Source of the DNA: Candidatus Saccharimonadota bacterium
GTDB lineage: Bacteria; Patescibacteriota; Saccharimonadia; Saccharimonadales; UBA4665
Length of the DNA stretch: 64,000 nucleotides
Direction of reading: 5' to 3'
Assembly (NCBI GenBank): GCA_024635495.1
Contig: JAGXIT010000004.1
Coordinates: 62,001 to 126,000, forward strand
The position numbers were made by a program, and so were the translations under genes. Under the pieces are notes generated by a model that searched no databases, was not told the DNA's origin, and worked only from the letters and a program-made list of their open reading frames with translations. Below are positions 9,004-18,197 of this stretch, one piece after another. Numbering within the stretch: position 1 is the stretch's first letter; every line of letters starts with the position of its first letter.

Positions 9004-9083
9004 TAGCCCGCTTAGAATAAAAAGGCGAGTGCCTCTCATCAAAATAAAAAACAAAAAACTCACTAGTACATACACATACAACC

Positions 9084-9455
9084 ATGACACAGGTGGACTA
9101 TTTCCAAAGAAAGCTCGATGATAAACGGCGGTTGACCATACCGACCGAACTTCGTGAAGCTTTCGCTAGTGGAGCAGTCGTCACCCGTGGTTTTGGAAAA
9201 TATTTGCACCTGTACCCCAAGGCAGTTTGGGATAATCTGGTTGAGCCTCGGCTCGAAGGAGACATCCTCGATGAAAAAACTGCTGATCTGAACGTAAAAT
9301 TCAGAATGGGGAAAGTCGAGCAATCGCTCGATGGCAAGCAGGGGCGAATCACACTAGAGCAGCACCTACTCGACTATGCAGATATTGCCAGAGAAGTGTC
9401 GGCGGTAAGTGTGGGAAAATATTGGCGGCTTACAGCGGTTGAGAACGAAGCATAG
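9084..9455 (+). CDS. mraZ: Transcriptional regulator MraZ
   Basis: FQRKLDDKRRLTIPTELREAF..KYLHLYPKAVWDNL and second repeat; located upstream of rsmH. Confidence 0.9.
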   Translation: MTQVDYFQRKLDDKRRLTIPTELREAFASGAVVTRGFGKYLHLYPKAVWDNLVEPRLEGDILDEKTADLNVKFRMGKVEQSLDGKQGRITLEQHLLDYADIAREVSAVSVGKYWRLTAVENEA

Positions 9456-9539
9456 AGCTTTGCCTCAATAGATATAACGGTTCTTTCACAAATATACACA
9501 GTCAAATGCCCAAAATCAGGTATTTGCAATGTTTCATCC

Positions 9540-9830
9540 AAACACTACCGATTACTAGATAAACCTTCAATGTTATTCCTCTGACGGGGAAGAGCAGCCC
9601 GACATTAAAGCCAGGCGAAGCAGTTTGTCATCACCTATTCGGCAGTCAGCAAGTGGCTCTAAAGGCTCACCACTCTAAAAACCTTTGTACCTTCCATAAA
9701 ACACCTCCCAAAACTCCACCTCACACATAAGTCTCTCACTTCATTTGTAGGTAAGTAGGAAGTTTTAAGATTTTTTAAATCTGGCCTCTTAGGCAAATAC
9801 ACTTCCACTCATACGGACCTACAAATACAC
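9540..9830 (+). ncRNA. Putative structured leader/ncRNA between mraZ and rsmH
   Basis: ATTTGTAGGT (9743-9752) pairs ACCTACAAAT (9817-9826); nested GGAAGT (9758-9763)/ACTTCC (9801-9806). Confidence 0.35.
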
Positions 9831-9935
9831 AAAAAAACAAAAACTACACAAAACACAAAAAGCTGGCTGCTGAATAGGTGATTGCACCAAAACAAACACC
9901 AAAAACAAAATAAAAACAAAGTAGCGACATGCATT

Positions 9936-10808
9936 ATGTCCCAAACAATTCATACGCCCGTACTGCTCGACGCAGTGATGACGTATTTGGCGCCTCAGAT
10001 AAGGGAATCATATCTCGATCTGACAGCCGGATACGGTGGTCACGCAACAGCAGTGCTCAAAAGTACCAAGGCCCCACAGGCAGCGACGCTGGTAGATCGC
10101 GATCAGACTGCGATCGAAGCACTTCGCGAGCTGGAAGCCAGCGGTGCGCGTGTGATACATGCCAGTTTCGAAGAAGCCTCACGGTTGCTCGTGCAGCAAG
10201 GGGAGCACTTCGATTTAGTACTGGCGGATTTGGGCGTGTCGTCACTGCACCTTAATACTGCGTCTCGAGGTTTTGCCTTTAGCCAGGATGGTCCGCTTGA
10301 TATGCGGATGGACCAACGGTCCGAGCTCACCGCTGCGATAGTCGTCAATACGTACGGCCAAGCAGACTTAGAGCACATCTTGCGCACATATGGTGAAGAA
10401 CCGCGAGCACGCGCCGTGGCAACGGCAATAGTCGAACACCGACCGATAAGTACGACCGCAGAACTCGCCCGAGTGATTGCGAGAGTCTTACCGAAAGGCA
10501 GTAGAGCTCATCCTGCAACCCGTAGCTTCCAAGCTATCCGGATTGCCGTAAATGATGAACTGGGTCAGCTGGAGCGGAGTATACCGCTATGGCTACAACT
10601 ACTGAATCCGAAGGGTAGAATAGCTGTCATTAGCTTCCATAGCCTTGAGGATCGTATCGTCAAGCAAGCATTTGCTGAAGTAGCGGGAGATCGCTATGAT
10701 GCAGACTTTACTCAGCTCGCGAAACGCCCCGTCGTTGCAGACGACCATGAAAAAGTTACTAATCCGCGCGCACGAAGTGCTAAGCTCCGTGTGTTGCAGC
10801 GAAAATAA
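9936..10808 (+). CDS. rsmH: 16S rRNA (cytosine1402-N4)-methyltransferase
   Basis: MSQTIHTPVLLDAVMTYLAP..YLDLTAGYGGHATAVL..RSFQAIRIAVNDEL; start taken at 9936 within the longer ORF. Confidence 0.93.
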   Translation: MSQTIHTPVLLDAVMTYLAPQIRESYLDLTAGYGGHATAVLKSTKAPQAATLVDRDQTAIEALRELEASGARVIHASFEEASRLLVQQGEHFDLVLADLGVSSLHLNTASRGFAFSQDGPLDMRMDQRSELTAAIVVNTYGQADLEHILRTYGEEPRARAVATAIVEHRPISTTAELARVIARVLPKGSRAHPATRSFQAIRIAVNDELGQLERSIPLWLQLLNPKGRIAVISFHSLEDRIVKQAFAEVAGDRYDADFTQLAKRPVVADDHEKVTNPRARSAKLRVLQRK

Positions 10809-10830
10809 AAAAAGAAAGGGAACTACACAC

Positions 10831-10890
10831 ATGCCAATTCGTGTAAAAAGCAGCTCCCGTGCATACAAAGTCCACGTACACGTACGCTAG
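10831..10890 (+). CDS. Possible 19-aa micropeptide MPIRVKSSSRAYKVHVHVR
   Basis: AAAGAAAGGG upstream of ATG 10831, TAG at 10888-10890; followed by hairpin CCAGATAGGAGT..ACTCTTATCTGG. Confidence 0.35.
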   Translation: MPIRVKSSSRAYKVHVHVR

Positions 10891-10984
10891 AGACTAGTTA
10901 GCAAAAGCGCCAGATAGGAGTCGTCAAACACTCTTATCTGGTCCCAAAAACAAAATAAAAAACAAAATCCGAAAATATAAATCT

Positions 10985-11329
10985 ATGACGTATTCTTCAA
11001 CAATGGCGCTCGGTCGACGACAATCTGTCGGTCGAAACCAAAATTCGGTTAGTTTTCGCCCTAAAGACAAGCGTCTTGGCCCAGTGAGCAACACTATTAT
11101 TCTTATTGTGCTCGCATGTTTGCTTGGCCTTCTATACCTCACGCAGGTCACAAAGACGAATGCGTATGGCTATAGTATTGATAAGCTTCAGCGTGAGCAG
11201 TCAGCCCTGCAGAGCGAAAGTGAAGACCTAGCAGCAGCATCAGCACGTTTGCAATCTATTCAACGTGTTCAGCAGTCTGACGAAGCTAAATCTCTCGTGG
11301 CAACCATACCTGCTGGCAGTGTTCAGTAG
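10985..11329 (+). CDS. FtsL-like single-TM coiled-coil protein
   Basis: Position between rsmH and PBP, one TM followed by LQREQSALQSESEDLAAASARLQ. Confidence 0.6.
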   Translation: MTYSSTMALGRRQSVGRNQNSVSFRPKDKRLGPVSNTIILIVLACLLGLLYLTQVTKTNAYGYSIDKLQREQSALQSESEDLAAASARLQSIQRVQQSDEAKSLVATIPAGSVQ

Positions 11330-11353
11330 GCATCTGCGGTATACTAGAGCAGT

Positions 11354-13132
11354 ATGGAAAACTGGCAGAACTCCGAAACTAATCCGATATTGCGCACCCG
11401 CATACTCTATGCACTTATTCTTATAGTTTTTGGTATCTTTACGGTTCGCTTATTCTACGTCCAAATTATTCGATACGATCACTTCAAAGCGCTCGCTCAA
11501 AGCGATCAGGTACGTGAGTATGAAGTCATGCCCGAGAGAGGTGATATATTTGCTAATCTGAACGGCGAAAAGGTGGCGCTTGTGCTGAACGAAAAACTCT
11601 ACACGATATTCGGCGACCCGACTATCGTGAAAGACGCCGATAAGGCAGCGACAGGAGTCGCACCACTGCTTGGACTCAAGGTACAAGATGTGAAAGATAC
11701 GTTGACTCGTAACAATACGAGCTATGTAGTCTTACAGAAGAAAGTCAGTGAGAAGGTTAAAGATAAAATTCTCGCACTCAAATATCCAGGTATTGCATCG
11801 CAGCAGGTAAACTACCGCGTCTATCCACAAGGAACCATGGCGTCACAGCTACTCGGTTTCGTCAACGATGAAGGTATCGGCAAATATGGTATCGAACAAG
11901 CGCTCGATACGACGCTGGCTGGGCAGCGAGGGCGTCTAAAGGCGATTACTGACGTTAATGGCGTGCCATTGGCTGTCAGTAGTGAAAACCTCTTAATCGC
12001 ACCAAAAGCAGGTAGTGACGCGACATTGACGATAAATATTGGTATGCAGGCCCAACTCGAACAAATCGTGAAGGCTGCTCAGCAAAAATTTAGCTCTAAA
12101 AACGTCAGTGCTATTGTAATGGAGACTAACACGGGCGCAGTGAAGGCAATGGCAAATTACCCGACTTACGATCCCGCGAAATATCAGGAAGTGCAAGATG
12201 GCAGTTTGTTTCAGAACTACAGCGTGACGACGCCAATTGAACCTGGCTCAATCACAAAGATATTCACCGTAGCTGCGGCGCTCGATAAGGGTATAATCAC
12301 ACCCGATACAACCTATTATGACCCAGGCAGCTGGACTATAGACGGGGCCAGGATTCTGAATGTCGCCGAGGGTGAGGGTAGGGGCACGCAGAGTATTGCG
12401 AGCTTGCTCAATCTGTCGCTAAACACCGGCGCAACTTGGGTTTTTAAGCAAATGGGCGGAGGCGAAATAACAAGTAAGGGCAGGCAGCTGCTCTATGATT
12501 ACTTCGTTGACCATTATCGCTTGAGCGACCCTACCGGTATCGAGCAGGGGTATGAAGGAGTTGGCTATGTACCGGAGCCAAAAGACAATGGTGCCGGCAT
12601 CGATTTGACCTATGCGAACATGTCATTCGGACAAGCTTATTCGGCGACCGCACTCCAAATGGCGTCGGCACTGAGTGCTATCGTCAACGGGGGCACTTTC
12701 TATCAGCCGCACCTATTGGAATCCACAATGACCGTAGATGGCACCACCCAAAAAACCCAAACAAAAGTAGTCGAGAAAAATGTCGTGTCAGCCAAAACCA
12801 GCAGCGAAGTGCGGGGTCTGATGCAATATGTCACCGATAAACATGCTGTCGGTTTTTACTATATGCGTTTTCCGTCACAATATAGCGTCGGCGGTAAGAC
12901 TGGCACTGCCCAAATAACCGACACAACAACTGGTCTGTACCGCGAAGATGTCTTCAACGGGACATTTATGGGCTACGTTGGTGGGGACATGCCACAATAT
13001 ACAATCATCGTGTATAACATCCAACCGCGGGGCTATGGCGGCTTCGCCGGCTCGCAAACTGGACAGCCGGTTTTTGCTGATATTGCACACATGCTTATCA
13101 ATAACTACGGTGTGACACCCAAGACCAAATAG
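11354..13132 (+). CDS. Penicillin-binding protein 2 / FtsI-type transpeptidase
   Basis: N-term TM, PBP dimer domain, EPGSITKIFTVAAALD (SxxK), GGKTGTAQI (KTG). Confidence 0.9.
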   Translation: MENWQNSETNPILRTRILYALILIVFGIFTVRLFYVQIIRYDHFKALAQSDQVREYEVMPERGDIFANLNGEKVALVLNEKLYTIFGDPTIVKDADKAATGVAPLLGLKVQDVKDTLTRNNTSYVVLQKKVSEKVKDKILALKYPGIASQQVNYRVYPQGTMASQLLGFVNDEGIGKYGIEQALDTTLAGQRGRLKAITDVNGVPLAVSSENLLIAPKAGSDATLTINIGMQAQLEQIVKAAQQKFSSKNVSAIVMETNTGAVKAMANYPTYDPAKYQEVQDGSLFQNYSVTTPIEPGSITKIFTVAAALDKGIITPDTTYYDPGSWTIDGARILNVAEGEGRGTQSIASLLNLSLNTGATWVFKQMGGGEITSKGRQLLYDYFVDHYRLSDPTGIEQGYEGVGYVPEPKDNGAGIDLTYANMSFGQAYSATALQMASALSAIVNGGTFYQPHLLESTMTVDGTTQKTQTKVVEKNVVSAKTSSEVRGLMQYVTDKHAVGFYYMRFPSQYSVGGKTGTAQITDTTTGLYREDVFNGTFMGYVGGDMPQYTIIVYNIQPRGYGGFAGSQTGQPVFADIAHMLINNYGVTPKTK

Positions 13133-13170
13133 CGTATACTAATCTGGTATAAACAGGTAAAACGAACATT

Positions 13171-14223
13171 ATGGAACCCGCAATAACAAACGTTGTACTC
13201 GATGCCTCAAGTCTATTAAAGCTTGTATTACTGGGAACTGGAGGGTTTCTACTCTCTATGGCGCTCACGCCGCTGTATACGACGATAGCCTATCGCTGGA
13301 AGCTCTGGAAAAAGCCTCGTACCGAAACGCTGACAGGTGCTAAAGCAACGATATTCATGAAGCTGCACGGTGAGAAGCATAAGCGTCATATCCCGACGAT
13401 GGCTGGTGTGATATTTATCCTCTCTGTCACGATTATCACGATGGCAGCAAATTGGAGCAGGGCGGAGACGTGGCTACCGGTTGCGGCATTTTTCGGAGCG
13501 GCCCTAGTAGGGCTTATCGATGATATTATCAATATTCGTGGCGACGGTACCGGCAAGGCTGGCCTGCCATCTAAACTGAAGCTACTACTTATAACGCTCG
13601 TAGCAGCTGTCGGAGGTTGGTATTTCTATTATAAACTCGGGTTTGATAGTATGCAGCTACCAGGTTTCACACAGACCTCGCTTGAGCTGGGTTGGTTTAT
13701 TATCCCAGTATTTATGCTCGTAGTAGTGGCGACGGCAAACGCAGTTAATATGAGTGATGGACTGGATGGTTTGGCTGGTGGTTTAACTGCGATCGCGTTT
13801 GCCACCTATGCAATTATCGCCATACTTGAAGGAAAATATGGGATTGCCGGCTTCTGTACGGTTATGGTCGGTGCACTATTGAGCTATACGTGGTTCAATG
13901 TATTCCCGGCACGGTTCTTCATGGGGGATGTCGGCTCGTTTGCCCTGGGCACGGCGCTTGGCGTCGTCGCGATGTTTACCGACACCGTATTATTGCTACC
14001 AGTCATAGGCTTCGTGTTCGTCGCAGAGGCTGGTTCAGTTATCTTGCAGATTGCGTCGAAGAAACTACGTAACGGCAAGAAAATTTTCCGGATTTCACCA
14101 ATACATCACCATTTTGAAGCAATCGGCTGGCCTGAAGCGAAAGTTACCATGCGCTTCTGGGTTGTCGGCCAAGTTTCTGCACTTCTCGGACTTGCAATCT
14201 TCATGATGGGAAGATACATGTGA
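13171..14223 (+). CDS. mraY: Phospho-N-acetylmuramoyl-pentapeptide-transferase
   Basis: NAVNMSDGLDGLAGG, FMGDVGSFALG, SPIHHHFEAIGWPE. Confidence 0.93.
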   Translation: MEPAITNVVLDASSLLKLVLLGTGGFLLSMALTPLYTTIAYRWKLWKKPRTETLTGAKATIFMKLHGEKHKRHIPTMAGVIFILSVTIITMAANWSRAETWLPVAAFFGAALVGLIDDIINIRGDGTGKAGLPSKLKLLLITLVAAVGGWYFYYKLGFDSMQLPGFTQTSLELGWFIIPVFMLVVVATANAVNMSDGLDGLAGGLTAIAFATYAIIAILEGKYGIAGFCTVMVGALLSYTWFNVFPARFFMGDVGSFALGTALGVVAMFTDTVLLLPVIGFVFVAEAGSVILQIASKKLRNGKKIFRISPIHHHFEAIGWPEAKVTMRFWVVGQVSALLGLAIFMMGRYM

Positions 14224-15485
14224 ACCCTCGGGAGCGACAAAGCGTTGGATTAAACGGTGGTGGACGCTCTGCTGCGATAACATCTCCACGAGGGCATCGT
14301 CCAGATTACTGGCTACTCGTCATTACGTTGTTACTACTAGCAATCGGTCTTATCGTTATATATTCTATTAGCCCGGCACTCACTGAACTTCGTGGTGGCA
14401 ATTTCGTCCTAAGACAATCGGTTGCGATTGGTCTGAGTATCTTAGCATTTCTATTCTTCTCACGATTTCCAATCGAAAAAATGAAACGTACGCAATATAT
14501 CTGGCTTGCACTGGCTATACTTGGGACGTTATTTGCCCTTTTAACCCCTGAAAACGCAGCGTATCCTCAGCACCGTTGGATACGACTTGGCAGCTTTTCG
14601 TTACAGTCGGTTGAGGTTCTTAAATTTGCACTCATTATTAGCGTGAGTGGATTTTTGGCGACACAGATTAAAGTGCGAAAGATTAATGATATTAAGACGA
14701 CATTGCGCCCGCTTTTGATTGTGCTTGCGGTGGTTGCAATTGTCGTAGCACTTATCCAGAGTGATCTCGGGTCGGCAGTGGTGATTGCGGCAATGCTCGT
14801 AACGATGGCCATAGTGGCGGGGCTTTCGTGGCGACGTTTACTACCGATTATTATTGCCGGGGTGGTGGCATTTACTTTGCTTGTGGCTGTGGCCCCTTAC
14901 CGTGTTGAGCGATTGACGACATTCTTGCACCCTGAAGACAACTGTTCGACGTCAGCAGGGCATCAGGCATGCCAGGCACTCATTGCGGTTGGCACGGGCG
15001 GCATGATTGGGCTTGGTTTGGGTAATAGCGTACAGGCGTATGGCTATCTTCCAGAGGCGCAAAATGACTCAATCTTCGCGATTTACGCAGAGAAGTTTGG
15101 CTTTGTTGGGGTAATGGTCTTGCTTGGCTTGTTTGCGACATTGTTTGCTAGGCTCCGGTTGATTGCCGAACGGGCGCCAGATATGTTTAGCCGACTTGTT
15201 GTGGTTGGCGTGCTTACTTGGCTCAGCGTACAGTCGATTATCAACATCGGTGCTATGATAGGGTTATTGCCCCTGAAGGGTATTACCTTGCCGCTTATCA
15301 GCTATGGCGGCACAAGTGTGCTTTTCGTTGGGGCTGCACTGGGACTCGTTTTCCAGATATCACGATATACTAGTTTTACCTCAAGATATGTTGGCAAAAA
15401 AGAACAAAGGAGCAGCTATGCGGATAGTGCTGACAGGCGGCGGATCAGGCGGCCACATCACACCAATCCTCGCCACCGCGCATGA
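14220..15485 (+). CDS. ftsW: Cell-cycle/peptidoglycan polymerase FtsW (SEDS)
   Basis: Multi-TM; AQNDSIFAIYAEKFGFVG, LPLKGITLPLISYGGTS. Confidence 0.9.
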   Translation: MNPRERQSVGLNGGGRSAAITSPRGHRPDYWLLVITLLLLAIGLIVIYSISPALTELRGGNFVLRQSVAIGLSILAFLFFSRFPIEKMKRTQYIWLALAILGTLFALLTPENAAYPQHRWIRLGSFSLQSVEVLKFALIISVSGFLATQIKVRKINDIKTTLRPLLIVLAVVAIVVALIQSDLGSAVVIAAMLVTMAIVAGLSWRRLLPIIIAGVVAFTLLVAVAPYRVERLTTFLHPEDNCSTSAGHQACQALIAVGTGGMIGLGLGNSVQAYGYLPEAQNDSIFAIYAEKFGFVGVMVLLGLFATLFARLRLIAERAPDMFSRLVVVGVLTWLSVQSIINIGAMIGLLPLKGITLPLISYGGTSVLFVGAALGLVFQISRYTSFTSRYVGKKEQRSSYADSADRRRIRRPHHTNPRHRA

Positions 15486-16581
15486 ACTCAAGCGCCAGGT
15501 GCCTGATTGCGTTATAACGTACGTTGGTCAACGAGGCGACGGACTGCTTGATATTGTGCATGCGAATAAAGATATCGACGAGATTGAGACCATCTATGCG
15601 GGCAAATTACGCCGGTATAGTGATGAAGGCTGGAAACAGTTGCTCGATGTACGTTCGCAACTTCTGAATATTCGCGACATGTTTCGTACTCTCATAGGGG
15701 TTTGGCAGAGTGCGTGGCTTATGCGGCGGCTGAAACCCGCCGTCGTTTTCACTCGAGGTGGATTTGTGAGTGTGCCTGTGGCGCTCGGCGCCAAGCTTAA
15801 TCGTGTACCTTACATTACGCATGACTCCGATAGCACGCCAAGCCTCGCAAATCGGATTATTGCGCGCTGGGCTGCGTTACACGCAGTTGCACTGCCCGAG
15901 GAACTTTATCCATACCCTATCGAAAAGACTATTACGGTTGGTGTACCCGTGGCGCATAACTTTCAAGTAGTCGATGCAAGCCAAAAAGAAGCGTTTCGAA
16001 CCCAAGTTGGTCTAAGTGAGTATAATCAGGTTATCTTAGTAACGGGCGGCGGCAATGGAGCTCGTAAGCTCAATGTGGCGGTTGCGCAAAATAGTCGCTA
16101 CCTACTGAGCACTTTCCCGGATCTTGTGATCGTACATATAGCTGGGCGTGGTCTAGTTGACGAGACGAATGCTATCTATGATGAATTGCAGCTTGGTAAT
16201 GCGAGGCAACGTGTCTCAGTACATGGGTTCTTAACAGATATACACATTTATAGTGGTGCGGCAGATATCATCGTAGCGAGGGGTGGGGCTACTAATCTGG
16301 CGGAATTTGCCCTGCAGCATAAACCTGTTGTGCTGGTGCCTTCTCCGCAACTTGCTTGGAACGTCAAAAATAGCACTGCGCTCGCCGAGCGAGGTGCTGT
16401 CCTTGAGTTGAGTGAAGAACAAGCTGAGCAGTCAGAGCGACTTGGTCGTTTGCTTGGTGATTTACTGCGCGATTCAACCCATCAACTTGCGCTGAGCCAG
16501 GAATTAGCAAAACTCGCAAAACCTGCAGCTGCAAAAAATCTTGCCGAAATTTTGCTGCGAATCGCGAACGAGGGGGTATAG
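15418..16581 (+). CDS. murG: UDP-GlcNAc: undecaprenyl-pyrophosphoryl-MurNAc-pentapeptide GlcNAc transferase
   Basis: MRIVLTGGGSGGHITPILATAHELK; IIVARGGATNLAEF; start 15418 overlaps the ftsW 3' end. Confidence 0.92.
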   Translation: MRIVLTGGGSGGHITPILATAHELKRQVPDCVITYVGQRGDGLLDIVHANKDIDEIETIYAGKLRRYSDEGWKQLLDVRSQLLNIRDMFRTLIGVWQSAWLMRRLKPAVVFTRGGFVSVPVALGAKLNRVPYITHDSDSTPSLANRIIARWAALHAVALPEELYPYPIEKTITVGVPVAHNFQVVDASQKEAFRTQVGLSEYNQVILVTGGGNGARKLNVAVAQNSRYLLSTFPDLVIVHIAGRGLVDETNAIYDELQLGNARQRVSVHGFLTDIHIYSGAADIIVARGGATNLAEFALQHKPVVLVPSPQLAWNVKNSTALAERGAVLELSEEQAEQSERLGRLLGDLLRDSTHQLALSQELAKLAKPAAAKNLAEILLRIANEGV

Positions 16582-16585
16582 GGAA

Positions 16586-17512
16586 GTGGGGTGGTCACTA
16601 TTTAGAAGAAATAAACAGGCAAAGCCATTGGTCCCCGGCCGAGATAGAGCTTCAGCTTCTTCGAAGCGACAAGTGTATTCCTATTATTCGGCTCGTCCGG
16701 CGAGTAATAACCGCCCTGCTGCAAACAAACAGGGGAGAGGCGATAAGGGGCACGCCAAACAGCAACGGCTACCTCGACCAAGCGTCTATGCACTGGTGCT
16801 TGGCGTCTGTACGATACTCGTCCTGTTTTCTCTAGGAAAAGTATTGATAGTATCTCCCGAGAGTAAAATTGTTGTCGCGAACTCTGGTGAGAATGCAACT
16901 ATCGATACAACACAGCTCTATCAAACCGAAGCCGATAATTTACTGGGCTCGAGTGTATTGAACCGATTTAAGCCCACTATCGACACAAATGGAATTGCTG
17001 CCGATCTGCAGAAACAGTTCCCCGAGCTCTCGAGTGTCATTATATCAATACCAATTCTTGGTAATCGCCCAGTGATTTATGTTTCACCTACTCCAGCGAC
17101 ATTTACACTCGAAACACCTAGGGGCTATTACTCGATGGATGCTAAGGGCTACATATTGCAGAAATTACCAAATCAAGATACCTCTCTTATACTCATTAAA
17201 GATACGACAAATCGTACACCAGAGCCTGGAGCACAGTATTTAGCCACCTCTATTACGACCTTCGCAAACACCGTGAATTTCGAGCTCGAACAAGGGGGCA
17301 TTGGTACTGTCGACTATCTCGATTTGCCAGTATCGGCTCCATATGAGCTTGTCGCACACTTGAAGGGCAAGTCGTTCTATATACGCTTTAATTTACGCGC
17401 AGATGCTACCCAACAGGGCGGGGCAGTAATCGCGACACTCAAATATCTGGGTGGTAAGACGCCGAGCAGTTATATTGATGCCCGCACACCGGAGCGTATT
17501 TACTATAGGTAA
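16586..17512 (+). CDS. FtsQ/DivIB-like (POTRA) division protein
   Basis: Basic N-term, one TM, DLQKQFPELSSVIISIPILGNRPVIYVSPTPATFTLETPRGYYSMDAKGYIL; likely GTG start 16586. Confidence 0.65.
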   Translation: MGWSLFRRNKQAKPLVPGRDRASASSKRQVYSYYSARPASNNRPAANKQGRGDKGHAKQQRLPRPSVYALVLGVCTILVLFSLGKVLIVSPESKIVVANSGENATIDTTQLYQTEADNLLGSSVLNRFKPTIDTNGIAADLQKQFPELSSVIISIPILGNRPVIYVSPTPATFTLETPRGYYSMDAKGYILQKLPNQDTSLILIKDTTNRTPEPGAQYLATSITTFANTVNFELEQGGIGTVDYLDLPVSAPYELVAHLKGKSFYIRFNLRADATQQGGAVIATLKYLGGKTPSSYIDARTPERIYYR

Positions 17513-18197
17513 GAATAGAAAACTATGTGCACTACCCCCACTGCGCTTCCCCTTAGTTCGCAAAATGTTCATATAAGTTAAAATTTACAAAAATATAAAA
17601 AACATACAAATGTCATAGAGCAGGGCAATTGTCAAAAAATATATAAAAATGAACAAGGTAGGGGATTACTATATAAAAAATTCAAATGGGTGAAAAAGCA
17701 AATGATTTCACAAGAAGGCTGTGGAAAAGTCAAATTAGTATATAACAATAGCGTTTTGTCAAAAAAGCAAACACCAGAGGGTTTTACCAACTGTAATACA
17801 GCCGTCACGTAAGGGTTGATGATGCGCAGCTCTACATGCGAGGGACGCGCATTAAAATTGGACCAACATGGCTCCATTGCGGTAAAGTCCCCTGTAGAGG
17901 GGGGTATCACTAATCAACTTATGGTTATATATTCGTGTCGCAAAATATACATTGTGCGACATATACTCACTATCCAAATATAAACTCGAGTTTGCTCTAC
18001 TCTACCGTCATGTTCAAAAATATTTTAGGTCGCTACTGCTTTTGTACTTATTTTATTACACGTGCCTGCTCTATGGCGTCATGAATATAAATGCACCGTG
18101 CTGCTAGCGGTCTTGTCGTTCTCACTTGTTTGCTAATTGTTCGGTTTCAATTACGAGCAAAGTGTTCGCAAAGTGTTCACTTGTTGTCTGCTGCGAT

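Noticed and set aside
9540-9710. RNase P RNA or tmRNA in the mraZ-rsmH spacer
   Set aside because: No GAGGAAAGTCC/ACAGAAA (RNase P) or tmRNA end motifs visible.
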